A stretch of DNA of 64,000 nucleotides, taken from positions 852,470 to 916,469 of the forward strand of contig CP054187.1 of the NCBI GenBank assembly GCA_015200345.1. Direction: 5' to 3'. Below the pieces are notes generated by a model. That model saw only the letters and a list, made by a program, of their open reading frames with translations, was not told where the DNA came from and made no database searches. Position numbers and translations under genes: made by a program. The DNA is from Planctomycetia bacterium (GTDB lineage: Bacteria; Planctomycetota; Phycisphaerae; UBA1845; UTPLA1). This document shows, piece after piece, positions 26,480 through 36,232 of this stretch. Position 1 is the first letter of the stretch; every line of letters begins with the position of its first letter.

Positions 26480-27133
26480 GTGATTCGATCTGCTTTCAAT
26501 TTTCCGGTGCGACGGACTCTCTCGCTCGGCCTGCTTTTGCTGGCGACCGGTTGTGAGGACGGCGTGCTGCCACTCTCCCGATCCGAGATGAAGCCCGCGG
26601 CGACGGCCGCGCGCGCGCTCTTCCCCGGCTCCTGTGTCGATCCACCGGATGGCGCGCGATGGGCGAGCGCCATGCTCGACGCCATCAATCGCGAACGGGC
26701 CAAGCGCGATCTGCCGCCCCTGCGTCCGTCGAACGACCTGGAGCAGATTGCAGATTTCTACGCCTGTCGCCTGATCGACGGCGCATTCTTCAGCCACCGC
26801 GACCCCTTTGAAGGCTCGACCCTCGATGTCCGCGCGGCAAACTTTGGCTATGCCTTCTGGAAAGTCGGAGAGAACCTGGCCGCCGGGCAACCCAACGTTG
26901 ATGCCGCCATGGCGGAACTCATGGCCTCGCCGCGGCATCGCGCGAACATCCTTGACCCGGCCTTTACCGAAATCGGCATCTCCGTGAAGGTCGGCGGCGA
27001 TCTGGGAATTTACTGGGTGCAGGAGTTCGGCCGACCGGCCTCCGAATCACCCGACGCCGTCCCCCTCCTGGACGCAGCGGAGCACTCTCAAACCCCGACC
27101 TCGTCCGCGCCGACCTCAAAGCCCGGCGCGTAA
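26480..27133 (+). CDS. CAP/SCP-like domain lipoprotein
   Basis: 217 residues from GTG at 26480, eight bases after GGGCGAG. A hydrophobic signal ends in LLLATGC, a good lipobox, so it is probably a lipoprotein. The CAP (SCP/PR-1) domain covers about 65-185: LDAINRERAKRDLPPLRP, the FFSHRDPF segment, GENLAAG, and SPRHRANILDPAFTEIGI. Bacterial CAP proteins are extracellular, and few have a known activity. The tail is Pro/Ser/Thr-rich. The frame extends upstream to 26363, but those residues look non-coding. Confidence 0.85.
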   Translation: MIRSAFNFPVRRTLSLGLLLLATGCEDGVLPLSRSEMKPAATAARALFPGSCVDPPDGARWASAMLDAINRERAKRDLPPLRPSNDLEQIADFYACRLIDGAFFSHRDPFEGSTLDVRAANFGYAFWKVGENLAAGQPNVDAAMAELMASPRHRANILDPAFTEIGISVKVGGDLGIYWVQEFGRPASESPDAVPLLDAAEHSQTPTSSAPTSKPGA

Positions 27134-27155
27134 CCAGCGCGGCGGTTCGTTTCGA

Positions 27156-27305
27156 TCAGAGATTGCAGCCGAAGATCGAGCCGATCACGTCACTCACCAC
27201 CGGAGTCGGGCCGAAGTTAAAGATCTGCATGAAGAAATAGAACACATCCACCGTCAGTTGGAGCAAGCCGGCAAAAAAGTTGATCGGGGCGCAGACAATT
27301 CCCAT
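27156..27305 (-). CDS. 49-residue hydrophobic protein of unknown function
   Basis: A short frame starts with ATG at 27305, with AAAGGA about ten bases upstream, and ends at a TGA at 27156-27158. The product (MGIVCAPINFF at the start, IGSIFGCNL at the end) is one long hydrophobic stretch with two cysteines (about 5 and 47), several Phe and a central GPTPVV. It has the look of a small membrane or secreted peptide. It is preceded by 248 bases without other genes, enough for its own promoter. I recognise no family. Confidence 0.5.
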   Translation of the reverse strand: MGIVCAPINFFAGLLQLTVDVFYFFMQIFNFGPTPVVSDVIGSIFGCNL

Positions 27306-27553
27306 TTGCGTATCGTCCTTTCGTCTTCGCAATCGCTTAACTCGCTGGAAGCGATAGAGTTAGCGACGGACCGCTTACTTTGTATCGGCAGCCGGCCAAG
27401 CCGTGTTTAGTCACGTGTTCTGAAACGAATTGAGGTCACGCCGGTATAAAATACTCGTGGGGGTCGCCTACAGAGGTCGCCCGCGCTTGGATTCCGCGCA
27501 AGCGTGCCGACGATAAAAGAGTTGTGCCCTACACGCTTGTGGAGTAACGAGTT

Positions 27554-28936
27554 ATGCGCTCAAGACCCGCGTTCGCCGCTGCAATCATCCTGCTTACTTC
27601 CGTGCCCTTCGCACCCGGGCAGGAGCTTGCCTTCGTCACGTCGCAGATCGACGCGCGCCTCGATGCCGCCCGCCAGAATGCCCGCGAGCTCTTCACCAAG
27701 CTATTGACTTATCCGCCCGAAACCCAATCGGCCGCGCTCCAGCTCGCGCAACATCCCGAGGTGCTGGCGCAACTCGCCGCTGCTCCGAATGTTGAAGCCG
27801 CGGTCGCTTCGGCGCCGACCGCGCTGCAAGCCGCGGCACGCGAAGTCGTGCGGAACCCTGATCTGCTCAAGCAAATGAGTGGCCAGCTTCTCGGTGCCGC
27901 CCTGCTGGGGCAAGTCTATGCCGACCAGAAGCCCGCGATCGATCAGATCATCACCAGTCTTCATACGCGTCAGGCCGACGAGGCGGCCGAAGCGACGCGC
28001 GCGTGGGCAGCGCGGCTTCAACAGAACAAGCTCGCGTCACAGCAATATCAGCAGGTCGCCTCGCAACTCGGCACGCAGGCGGAACTGATGCGGCCGGGGC
28101 TGCCGAGCGAGCAACTGGTCAAGCACGCACTCGTGGAAGCGGACTCGTGCCCCGACCTGGCAAGCGAGATCGTCGACCAATGGGAGCGCGAGCGCAACCC
28201 GAGCGGTTTTCGCCAGGCGGTCGATCTCTGGTTCGCGACGAATCAGGAAGTGCTGCCGGGAGATTTCGTCGGCGACGCGAGCGAGCGCGCGAAGCTGCTC
28301 GCCGAGCACGCGAAGTTCGTGCGGGCGTATGACGCCTTTGTGAAGGAGTCGCCGGCCAACGCACGGGTCTCGAAGCTTGATTTCCTCGAGTCCAGCGCGG
28401 CGCAGTTTCCCATGTTGACACTCGTCTTGCAAGACAAGCTGTTCGCCATGGCGGAGATGATGGAGAGCAGTCGTCCGATGGGGAACCCGGTTGCGAAGCG
28501 CGGCGGCGGCGGTGGTTCGTCCAGTCGATCCGGGGGCGGCGGCTCACGATCCGGCATGTCGCGCAGTTCAGGCCCGATCAGCGCGGCATCGGGCGGAAGC
28601 GGCACGGGCTTCATGGGCGGCACCGCCCGCGGCGGACGCAACAGCCGCAACAACAGCCGAAACGGCAATCAAGGCTCCGGCTTCGGCCAGTCGGGCGGCG
28701 GGTTCGGCGGCGGCGGGTTCGGCGGCGGTGGGTTCGGCGGCGGCGGTTTCGGAAATTCCGGCGGGTTTGGCAATTCCGGCGGATTCGGCGGCGGCGGATT
28801 TGGAAGCTCCGGGGGCTTCGGCAACAGCGGCGGCGGATTTGGGTCCGGCAGCTCCGGCTTCGGCAACAGCGGAAATCGAAACTCGAACAGCCGATTCGGC
28901 TCCGGCGGCTCGTCGCGCAGTTCGACGGGCAGATAA
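27554..28936 (+). CDS. Secreted protein with a glycine/phenylalanine-rich C-terminal repeat
   Basis: 460 residues with GGAG ten bases before the ATG. A signal peptide (1-22, ending near FAPGQE) leads into a helical domain (about 25-300), including a segment with AQHPEVLAQLAAAPN that resembles periplasmic proteins of the DUF3300 kind; I do not claim that family. From about 310 to the end the protein is low complexity: serine/arginine/glycine and then repeats of GGFGGGGF and GFGNSGGF. Similar tails are found on adhesive or RNA-binding proteins. Since a signal peptide is present, a surface or matrix role is more likely. Confidence 0.75.
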   Translation: MRSRPAFAAAIILLTSVPFAPGQELAFVTSQIDARLDAARQNARELFTKLLTYPPETQSAALQLAQHPEVLAQLAAAPNVEAAVASAPTALQAAAREVVRNPDLLKQMSGQLLGAALLGQVYADQKPAIDQIITSLHTRQADEAAEATRAWAARLQQNKLASQQYQQVASQLGTQAELMRPGLPSEQLVKHALVEADSCPDLASEIVDQWERERNPSGFRQAVDLWFATNQEVLPGDFVGDASERAKLLAEHAKFVRAYDAFVKESPANARVSKLDFLESSAAQFPMLTLVLQDKLFAMAEMMESSRPMGNPVAKRGGGGGSSSRSGGGGSRSGMSRSSGPISAASGGSGTGFMGGTARGGRNSRNNSRNGNQGSGFGQSGGGFGGGGFGGGGFGGGGFGNSGGFGNSGGFGGGGFGSSGGFGNSGGGFGSGSSGFGNSGNRNSNSRFGSGGSSRSSTGR

Positions 28937-29132
28937 TTTCTACATTGCCGGCGAAGGCTTGGCGATCATCTGGTCAAGGCCATGTCTCTGGCGCTTCATC
29001 GAGAATCTACTCGCCCCTCTGGGAAATTAAGACTCTCATCAGAACCGGATCAATCCTGGGGAGCAGGTCACGAACGGGCCGCGCCGCGTGCGCCGCGCAA
29101 TACGGCTGTCGAAAAACTCGCACATTTACAAA

Positions 29133-29618
29133 TTACGGATGCAGGAAACTCAAATGCAACTCGGCGTGCCGCAGGTTCAGGCCGATCCGGTCTTCGTCGG
29201 TCATCGGACCCCACGCCGGACTGTCGTACTTCGCCGGTTCGCCGCGCTTCATGCGCTCGAAGGCCGCGCGCAGCCGAGCCGCGCCCTCCTCCGTGCTGAT
29301 CACTTCGATGCCGAACGTCCCTCCCGGCACCTTCGGTATCTTCACCCCGGGCGTCATGCCCTTGCGCAAGATGCGCTTGCCGATCATCCGGAGAATCACC
29401 CGCACGAACCACGGCAGCTTGCCCAGCGGGAAACCTTCGTACGGATAGCTGGCCCACGCTGCCACGTGCCCAAGCGCCTGGCCGGCCGTCCAGTTGCCGG
29501 TGGTGCGCAGCGTGCCGGCCTTGTCGGCCGCAACAATGCGGTCGACATCAGCGAGGACTTCGTCAATCGTTCGGAATCGCAGTTTGCGGCGATCGACGAC
29601 CGTTTTGGTTTGTATCAT
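29133..29618 (-). CDS. DUF1569 (DinB-like) protein
   Basis: 161 residues. The helical DinB-like fold is suggested by RTIDEVLADVDRIVAAD, the motif GNWTAGQALGHVAAWASYPYEG with a histidine, and the late LNLRHAELHLSFLHP with two histidines, which together form the likely metal site. DUF1569 is common in planctomycetes; its activity is unknown. Start ATG at 29618 without a clear ribosome binding site. Confidence 0.8.
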   Translation of the reverse strand: MIQTKTVVDRRKLRFRTIDEVLADVDRIVAADKAGTLRTTGNWTAGQALGHVAAWASYPYEGFPLGKLPWFVRVILRMIGKRILRKGMTPGVKIPKVPGGTFGIEVISTEEGAARLRAAFERMKRGEPAKYDSPAWGPMTDEDRIGLNLRHAELHLSFLHP

Positions 29619-29756
29619 AGAGATTGTTTACCAAAATCCTGACCTGCTTGCATTTACCATCGCGGCAAATCATAGCTCTAAAAGAACTTACGCGCCAGCC
29701 TCCGAGTCGGATTTCCTGCGGATTTTACCTCGAAAAGCTTGATTCGCCCGGCAATT

Positions 29757-29785
29757 TTGAGTTACGATACCGTTATCATTACAAT
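29757..29785 (+). promoter_or_regulatory. Sigma-70-type promoter of the PEP-CTERM gene
   Basis: TTGAGT at 29757-29762 and TACAAT at 29780-29785 are separated by exactly 17 bases, with four and five matches to the consensus. Transcription would start near 29792, leaving a leader of about 65 bases before the ATG at 29858. It is the best promoter in the window. Confidence 0.65.
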
Positions 29786-29857
29786 GAATGATGCCCGGGC
29801 GGCCATCAGCAATTGATGTCCACGGGCGCTACGAATCACTTTGGGAGGGATGAACCT

Positions 29858-30646
29858 ATGCGAAATACACGAACCACACTGGCCCTCGCTGCGGCGCTCC
29901 TTGCGGTCACCGCAACCGGCGCCATGGCCCAGCCGCAACTGATCGCCGTCGATAGCAGTCGTGCGCTGTACGACATCGACATGAACACCGGCGCGAAGAC
30001 GCTGCTCTGCACGGTTTCGTCGAACGCCGGAACGACCGGCGGACTGGCCTATGATCGCTTTAGCAACACGGTGTACTTGACGTCGACTTCACTCGATTCG
30101 GTGTACACGTTGGACATCAATACCTGCAATGCGACGCTCATCGGACCATACGGGGATTCGGCGGTCGTGATGCACGGCATCGAGTACGACGAAAGCACGG
30201 GCATTCTCTACGGCGCGTCGTCTCACAACGGCGGATTGTATAACATCAACAAAGTGACGGGGGCGGCGACGCTGATCGGCACATCAGGTCTGACGTCGTT
30301 TACGAACCTCGGCTATGACTCCGCCGCCGACGTCCTGTATGCGACCAACAGCGGGTCGGATAGTTTCTACACGATCAATCGGGCGACCGGCGCCGCCACG
30401 CTCATCGGCACGTTGAACGGGCCCACCAATCCGAACGGCTTGGCGTACGACTGGGACACCGACACGTTGTTCATGGTCGACAACAGCACCGACAATCTCT
30501 ACAAGATCGACCGCGCGACGGGCCAGGCCAACCTCATCGGATCGACCGGCACCGGCAACCTGCTCGGCCTGATGTACATCCCCGAGCCGGCGACGTTGAG
30601 CCTGATGGCCATCGGACTGGTCGCGCTGACCCGGCGACGGCGCTGA
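29858..30646 (+). CDS. PEP-CTERM sorting-domain protein with a beta-propeller-like repeat
   Basis: 262 residues from ATG at 29858, with GGGAGGG upstream. A signal peptide (1-24, ending AMAQP) is followed by about five repeats of roughly 40 residues containing LYNINKVTGAATLIG, FYTINRATGAATLIG and LYKIDRATGQANLIG, which suggests a beta-propeller. The C-terminus is a PEP-CTERM signal: EPATLSLMAIGLVAL followed by TRRRR. Such proteins are cleaved by an exosortase and attached to or released at the surface, typically in bacteria with an exosortase-type polysaccharide locus such as the one at 36200-53300. It has its own promoter and terminator and so is a single-gene unit. Confidence 0.93.
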   Translation: MRNTRTTLALAAALLAVTATGAMAQPQLIAVDSSRALYDIDMNTGAKTLLCTVSSNAGTTGGLAYDRFSNTVYLTSTSLDSVYTLDINTCNATLIGPYGDSAVVMHGIEYDESTGILYGASSHNGGLYNINKVTGAATLIGTSGLTSFTNLGYDSAADVLYATNSGSDSFYTINRATGAATLIGTLNGPTNPNGLAYDWDTDTLFMVDNSTDNLYKIDRATGQANLIGSTGTGNLLGLMYIPEPATLSLMAIGLVALTRRRR

Positions 30647-30731
30647 TCGACGTTCGCGGTTGATTCGGGCCGCATTCAAAAGGACCGCGACCGGGGCATA
30701 GACGACCCGGTTTGTAAGAGTGCTTCAAGAA

Positions 30732-30760
30732 CCCGGAGCAACCTTCGCTCCGGGTTTTTT
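30732..30760 (+). terminator. Intrinsic terminator after the PEP-CTERM gene
   Basis: CCCGGAGC at 30732-30739 pairs perfectly with GCTCCGGG at 30747-30754 around a seven-base loop, followed by six T. It lies about 85 bases after the stop codon. Confidence 0.9.
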
Positions 30761-30879
30761 CATGCGCTGACGGCGCGGACAATGAGAAGCGATTGATGAC
30801 GCGATGTCGTCATTCCCGCGAACGCGGGCCCCCCAAAGTTCGGTCGGCCGGTCTCATCGATCCACCGATTTCGCCGCGT

Positions 30880-31557
30880 TCACGCCTTGCTCGGCGAGTT
30901 CAGATCATCGCGCGATCCCAGTCGCCGGTACAGCATCAACGAGTAGAGCAGCGACCACGCCGCGAGGAACCCCACGCTGCTCATCATCACGATGAAACAC
31001 ACGAGGTCGTTCGCAAAGAATCCTGCCGCGGCAATCACAAGGCCCACGATGACCATGATCTTCGACCCGACGCGATGGGTGCGCTCCCAGACGACCTCGT
31101 TCGCCAGCGTCCACGGCGTACGGATACCCACATAGAAGTTCCGCCGTACCTTGCCCATGTAATTGCCCAGCACGGCAAGCATCAGGCCCAGGATGATCGA
31201 GAGCGTCGCCCCAATCTGCATCGTCCGCCCCGTCGCGCCGAGGACAAACACCGCGTGAATCGCCATGATCAGCGTCAGCACCGCGACGCAGATGCGACCA
31301 TAGGTCACGCGAAATCGCATAAAATTCTCACGAAACGGTCCGAGCAGCGGCAGCCCCGCCAGAAGCGCCATCAATCCCGTCGCGATGATCGGCATCAGAA
31401 ACGCCGCCACCCACCGCGGACCGTAGCCGTCGATTTCCCCCTTCAGGTTCCAGTGCGTCGGCGCCGGGTCGGGCATCGTGTTGTAGAACGCGCCGCCGAA
31501 GGCCGCGCCGGCAAAGATCATCCCGATCATCAACAGACATTGATTGCGCGATATCAT
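30880..31557 (-). CDS. SdpI-family membrane protein
   Basis: 225 residues with about six membrane segments. The DUF1648-like start ([18 protein letters not shown]) and the SdpI signature [20 protein letters not shown], then [10 protein letters not shown], are clear. In Bacillus, SdpI is the immunity protein against the toxin SdpC and also holds the repressor SdpR at the membrane. The start overlaps the stop of the ArsR/SdpR-like gene in ATGA, so the pair is coupled. No toxin gene is present in the window. Confidence 0.9.
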   Translation of the reverse strand: MISRNQCLLMIGMIFAGAAFGGAFYNTMPDPAPTHWNLKGEIDGYGPRWVAAFLMPIIATGLMALLAGLPLLGPFRENFMRFRVTYGRICVAVLTLIMAIHAVFVLGATGRTMQIGATLSIILGLMLAVLGNYMGKVRRNFYVGIRTPWTLANEVVWERTHRVGSKIMVIVGLVIAAAGFFANDLVCFIVMMSSVGFLAAWSLLYSLMLYRRLGSRDDLNSPSKA

Positions 31558-31964
31558 GACCGTTTCTCCCGATGGTTCCTGTGTCGCTTGCGCGGACCGC
31601 GATGGCGCTCGTCCGACTCCGGCCGATTCGCCCCGGTCACTTCCTCCCGTCCGCGCCCCGTCGATCGACTCGAATCAGACGAGACGCCCTTGTTCTCGCC
31701 GTTGCTGAAGTGCTCCATGAAGAAGCGAATCAGATCGTCCACGACGCTCGTGTTCAGCGAGTACTCGATGAACTGACCCTGCCGGCGATCGGTGATCAGG
31801 TCGCCGGTCTTGAGCACCTTCAAGTGAAACGACAGCGCATTGGGAGCAATGCCCAGCCGCTCGGCCAGCTCGCCCGCGTTGCAAGGCCCGTTTCGCAGCG
31901 CGCGAAGAATCGCCCGCCGCGTCGGGTCCGCCAGGGCCTTGAAGCTTTCCTGGAAACCAAACAT
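31554..31964 (-). CDS. ArsR/SdpR-family transcriptional regulator
   Basis: 136 residues. Winged-helix domain at about 5-90: [49 protein letters not shown] and the wing [15 protein letters not shown]. These match the autorepressor branch with SdpR. There are no cysteine metal-sensor motifs. The last 40 residues are a charged, mostly basic tail absent from the core family. Start at ATG 31964 with GGACGG upstream; the frame opens at 32150 but the earlier residues are not homologous. It is the first gene of sdpR-sdpI and probably represses its own promoter. Confidence 0.9.
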   Translation of the reverse strand: MFGFQESFKALADPTRRAILRALRNGPCNAGELAERLGIAPNALSFHLKVLKTGDLITDRRQGQFIEYSLNTSVVDDLIRFFMEHFSNGENKGVSSDSSRSTGRGREEVTGANRPESDERHRGPRKRHRNHREKRS

Positions 31965-32066
31965 GAACCGTCCATCCAGCCGCCGCGACGGATCCTGATG
32001 GCTGGTTAACGCCACCGGCAATAGGGCCGACGCGCCGCAGCACACCAGCAATCGCCGGCCGCATAT

Positions 32067-32111
32067 TTCAACATCTATTGAATTATAACGCCGGGCCGCC
32101 GGATTTCTCAC
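32067..32111 (-). promoter_or_regulatory. Promoter with overlapping inverted repeat before sdpR
   Basis: On the minus strand, a perfect TATAAT (32087-32082) has GTGAGA (32111-32106) 18 bases upstream, a four-of-six -35. Between the -10 and the expected start lies TTCAA (32067-32071) / TTGAA (32078-32082) with a six-base spacer, an AT-rich dyad suited to an ArsR-type dimer. Binding there would block transcription, consistent with autoregulation. The leader to the ATG would be about 110 bases. Confidence 0.45.
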
Positions 32112-32338
32112 GCCCGCCGGAACGCCCGCCCGAACGCGTTGTTTGCACACCCCTGCCCACGCCGATAGACTACGGGGCTTGGCTTGTCCTGCCCGGCCGG
32201 TTCCGGCGGTTGGTCCGCTGACGGAGATTGGGAGGAACTACCAGGGCGCGGGTCTTCACTGATCCGGGCCGCCCGGCCGCGCTGCCGACTCCCGGCGCGA
32301 GGCCAGCCGGGATGATTGCAACCAGAGAGTCTCCCTTC

Positions 32339-34150
<1,812 letters not shown>

Positions 34151-34436
34151 GCCGACCAACTCAATCACGCGCCTATACTCACCCGTCCCGGTTCGCTCGG
34201 GTTATGGGCGAACCGGTCATAGCCGGGTCCGCGCGGCTGGCCGCCGTCCGAAAAGCCGATCGAACCCGACCGGTTCAAGGACACAGGCCGGCGTCGAGCG
34301 TGCACTCCCGTGAGATTTGTCGAACCCGCTGGTCCAGCGCGCCGATAGAGCCGTCGTCCGAGCGGGTCGATTCGCGCGGAGCTTCGCATCATCCGACCCG
34401 AGTGCTCGGCTTGCCGGCCGGTCTGGTCGGTGGAAG

Positions 34437-35363
34437 ATGTCCGGTCCGAGGACCGATTGCACGTGGGAGGCCGTTGTCATTCCGATCGAACCGGGACTGC
34501 ATCAGTACCTCAAGCAGATTAACGACTCGCCGCTGCTCACGGCCGACGAGGAGAAGCAGCTCGCACGCGCTATCGCGCGCGGCATGGCGGCCTCGGCCAA
34601 GTTCGCGCGCGGCGAGCTGTCCCTCGCGGAAAAGGACCAGCTCGAAGCCGAGGGCAACGCGGCCCGTGAGCGCATGATCCGGTCCAATCTGCGGCTCGTC
34701 GTCAACATTGCCAAGGGCTATTCCAATCGGGGTCTGCCGCTCGCCGATTTGATCGAGGAAGGCAACCTGGGGCTGATGCGCGCCGTCGAAGGGTTCGATC
34801 CCGACATGGGCTCGCGCTTCAGCACCTACGCGAGCTGGTGGATCAAGCAGGCGATCAAGCGCGCGCTGATCAACGCCGTGCAGCCGGTGCACATTCCGGC
34901 GTACATGGTGGAGCTGATCGCCCGCTGGAAACAGGCCCACACCGAGTTGAACGAATCGCTTGGCCGCACACCGACGATGCAGGAAATCGCCGAACGGCTC
35001 GAGTTGCCGGAGCGGAAAGTCAAGATCATCAAGCGTGCGCTCAAGGCCTATGCGGCGCCGACGCAATCCGCCTCCTCCGACGGCGGCTTGCTCCTCTCCG
35101 AGATGCTCCCCGATGAAAAGACCGCCGAGCCGGGTGAGGAGTTGTTCGACGAATCGGAGATTCAGAAACTCCAGGAACTCGTCGCCAGCCTGGACAGCGA
35201 TCGCGAGGCGATCATTCTCAAGCTGCGCTACGGCCTCGACGACACCGAGCCGATGACCCTCAAGGACATCGGTGCGAAGATCGGCCTGACGCGCGAGCGC
35301 GTTCGGCAGATTGAGGCCGAGGCCCTCAAGAAGCTGCACAGGATTCTGTCGGAAAGCCGCTGA
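34437..35363 (+). CDS. Sigma-70 family RNA polymerase sigma factor, RpoD/SigA-like
   Basis: 308 residues from ATG at 34437. Region 1.2 (LHQYLKQINDSPLLTADEEKQLARAIARG), region 2 (NLRLVVNIAKGY, GLPLADLIEEGNLGLMRAVEGFD, FSTYASWWIKQAIKRA), region 3 and region 4 (TLKDIGAKIGLTRERVRQIEAEALKKL) are all present; region 1.1 is absent. Region 2.4 reads NAVQPVHIPAYMVE, where a primary factor normally has NQARTIRIPVHMIE. This suggests a group-2 (alternative, non-essential) sigma or a lineage-specific primary one. The start is uncertain: the ATG has only a poor purine run, while a clean GGAGG at 34466-34470 sits eight bases before an in-frame ATT at 34479. Confidence 0.88.
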   Translation: MSGPRTDCTWEAVVIPIEPGLHQYLKQINDSPLLTADEEKQLARAIARGMAASAKFARGELSLAEKDQLEAEGNAARERMIRSNLRLVVNIAKGYSNRGLPLADLIEEGNLGLMRAVEGFDPDMGSRFSTYASWWIKQAIKRALINAVQPVHIPAYMVELIARWKQAHTELNESLGRTPTMQEIAERLELPERKVKIIKRALKAYAAPTQSASSDGGLLLSEMLPDEKTAEPGEELFDESEIQKLQELVASLDSDREAIILKLRYGLDDTEPMTLKDIGAKIGLTRERVRQIEAEALKKLHRILSESR

Positions 35364-35387
35364 TCCGCAGCATCTTTCCCCTGCTTT

Positions 35388-36125
35388 TTACGACGGCGGA
35401 AATCTCAATCCCAGCCGCTTGCACTGCGCAAGAAAATCGGCCGGAACCGCGCACGACACGTTCATGCGCCGGCCATCCTCGGGATGAATGAACGACAGCG
35501 CCGCGGCATGAAGACACAACCGAACGGGCGGCGGCGACGCCGCGCCCTTGCCGCGCGATGCACCGTACATTTCATCTCCCAGCACCGGGTGGCCGAGTTC
35601 CGCCAGGTGCAGACGAATCTGGTGCAGGCGGCCGGTCTTGGGCATGGCTTCGATCAGCGACGCCTGCGGTTGTGAATCAAGCACCCGGTAGGCGGTGATC
35701 GCCTGCTTGCCGTCGCGCCGGGCCACCGCGCGTTTGCGCGTTCCGACGACCTCGGCGATGGGCAACTGGATGACGCCCTGCCGCGTTCGAGGCACTCCGG
35801 CCACGATCGCATAATAGGTTTTTTTCACCGCTCGCCGCTTGAACTGGTCCAGCAGATTCTCATACGCCCGCGTGCGCAGCGCGACCAGCACCAGGCCAGA
35901 CGTTTCGCGGTCCAGCCGATGCAACAATCCCCATCCGCGGTCTTCGCCGAGATTCTGCAACGCGTTGCCGTAGCGCGCAAAAAGCCCGTTCAACAGGCTA
36001 TCGCGTTCGTGCCCCTTACCGGGCTGCGTCACGATGCCCGCCGGCTTGTAGACCACGAGCAGGGCCGCGTCTTCATGCAGCACGTCGAACGGCACGCGTG
36101 AATTGGAGTAAACCGAAAAGGACAT
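35388..36125 (-). CDS. RluA/RluD-family pseudouridine synthase
   Basis: 245 residues. The catalytic motif HRLDRETSGLVLVA (with the essential Asp) lies near 75, preceded by LLVVYKPAGIVTQPG and followed by KTYYAIVAG, the substrate motif KTGRLHQIRLHLAELGHPVLGD, and a late LCLHAAALSFIHP. It isomerises uridine in rRNA or tRNA. No N-terminal S4 domain is present, so it is closer to the single-domain RluA type; the site cannot be told. Start ATG at 36125, with TAGAAT seven bases upstream and no Shine-Dalgarno sequence. The frame reaches 36206, but the first residues are not homologous. Confidence 0.9.
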   Translation of the reverse strand: MSFSVYSNSRVPFDVLHEDAALLVVYKPAGIVTQPGKGHERDSLLNGLFARYGNALQNLGEDRGWGLLHRLDRETSGLVLVALRTRAYENLLDQFKRRAVKKTYYAIVAGVPRTRQGVIQLPIAEVVGTRKRAVARRDGKQAITAYRVLDSQPQASLIEAMPKTGRLHQIRLHLAELGHPVLGDEMYGASRGKGAASPPPVRLCLHAAALSFIHPEDGRRMNVSCAVPADFLAQCKRLGLRFPPS

Positions 36126-36132
36126 CGGCCGA

Positions 36133-36138
36133 ATTCTA
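36133..36138 (-). promoter_or_regulatory. -10-like hexamer seven bases before the pseudouridine synthase gene
   Basis: On the minus strand TAGAAT, five of six matches to TATAAT, ends seven bases before the ATG at 36125. No Shine-Dalgarno sequence intervenes. Same layout as before nadB and the MaoC gene. Confidence 0.35.
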
Positions 36139-36232
36139 GCCGAATCGGAACGCGCACGCGCGAGGTTGACGTCCCAACGATCCGACTGCACACCAACTGG
36201 GCGCATTCACCCGGCTACGCGACTTGATTCCC

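Noticed and set aside
28686..28760. Short direct repeats considered as a CRISPR-like array
   Set aside because: They are codon repeats for glycine and phenylalanine with no spacers of constant length.
29858..30646. A search for an exosortase beside the PEP-CTERM gene
   Set aside because: The neighbours are a DUF1569 protein and SdpI; no membrane protein with the exosortase Cys/Arg/His pattern was found in the window.
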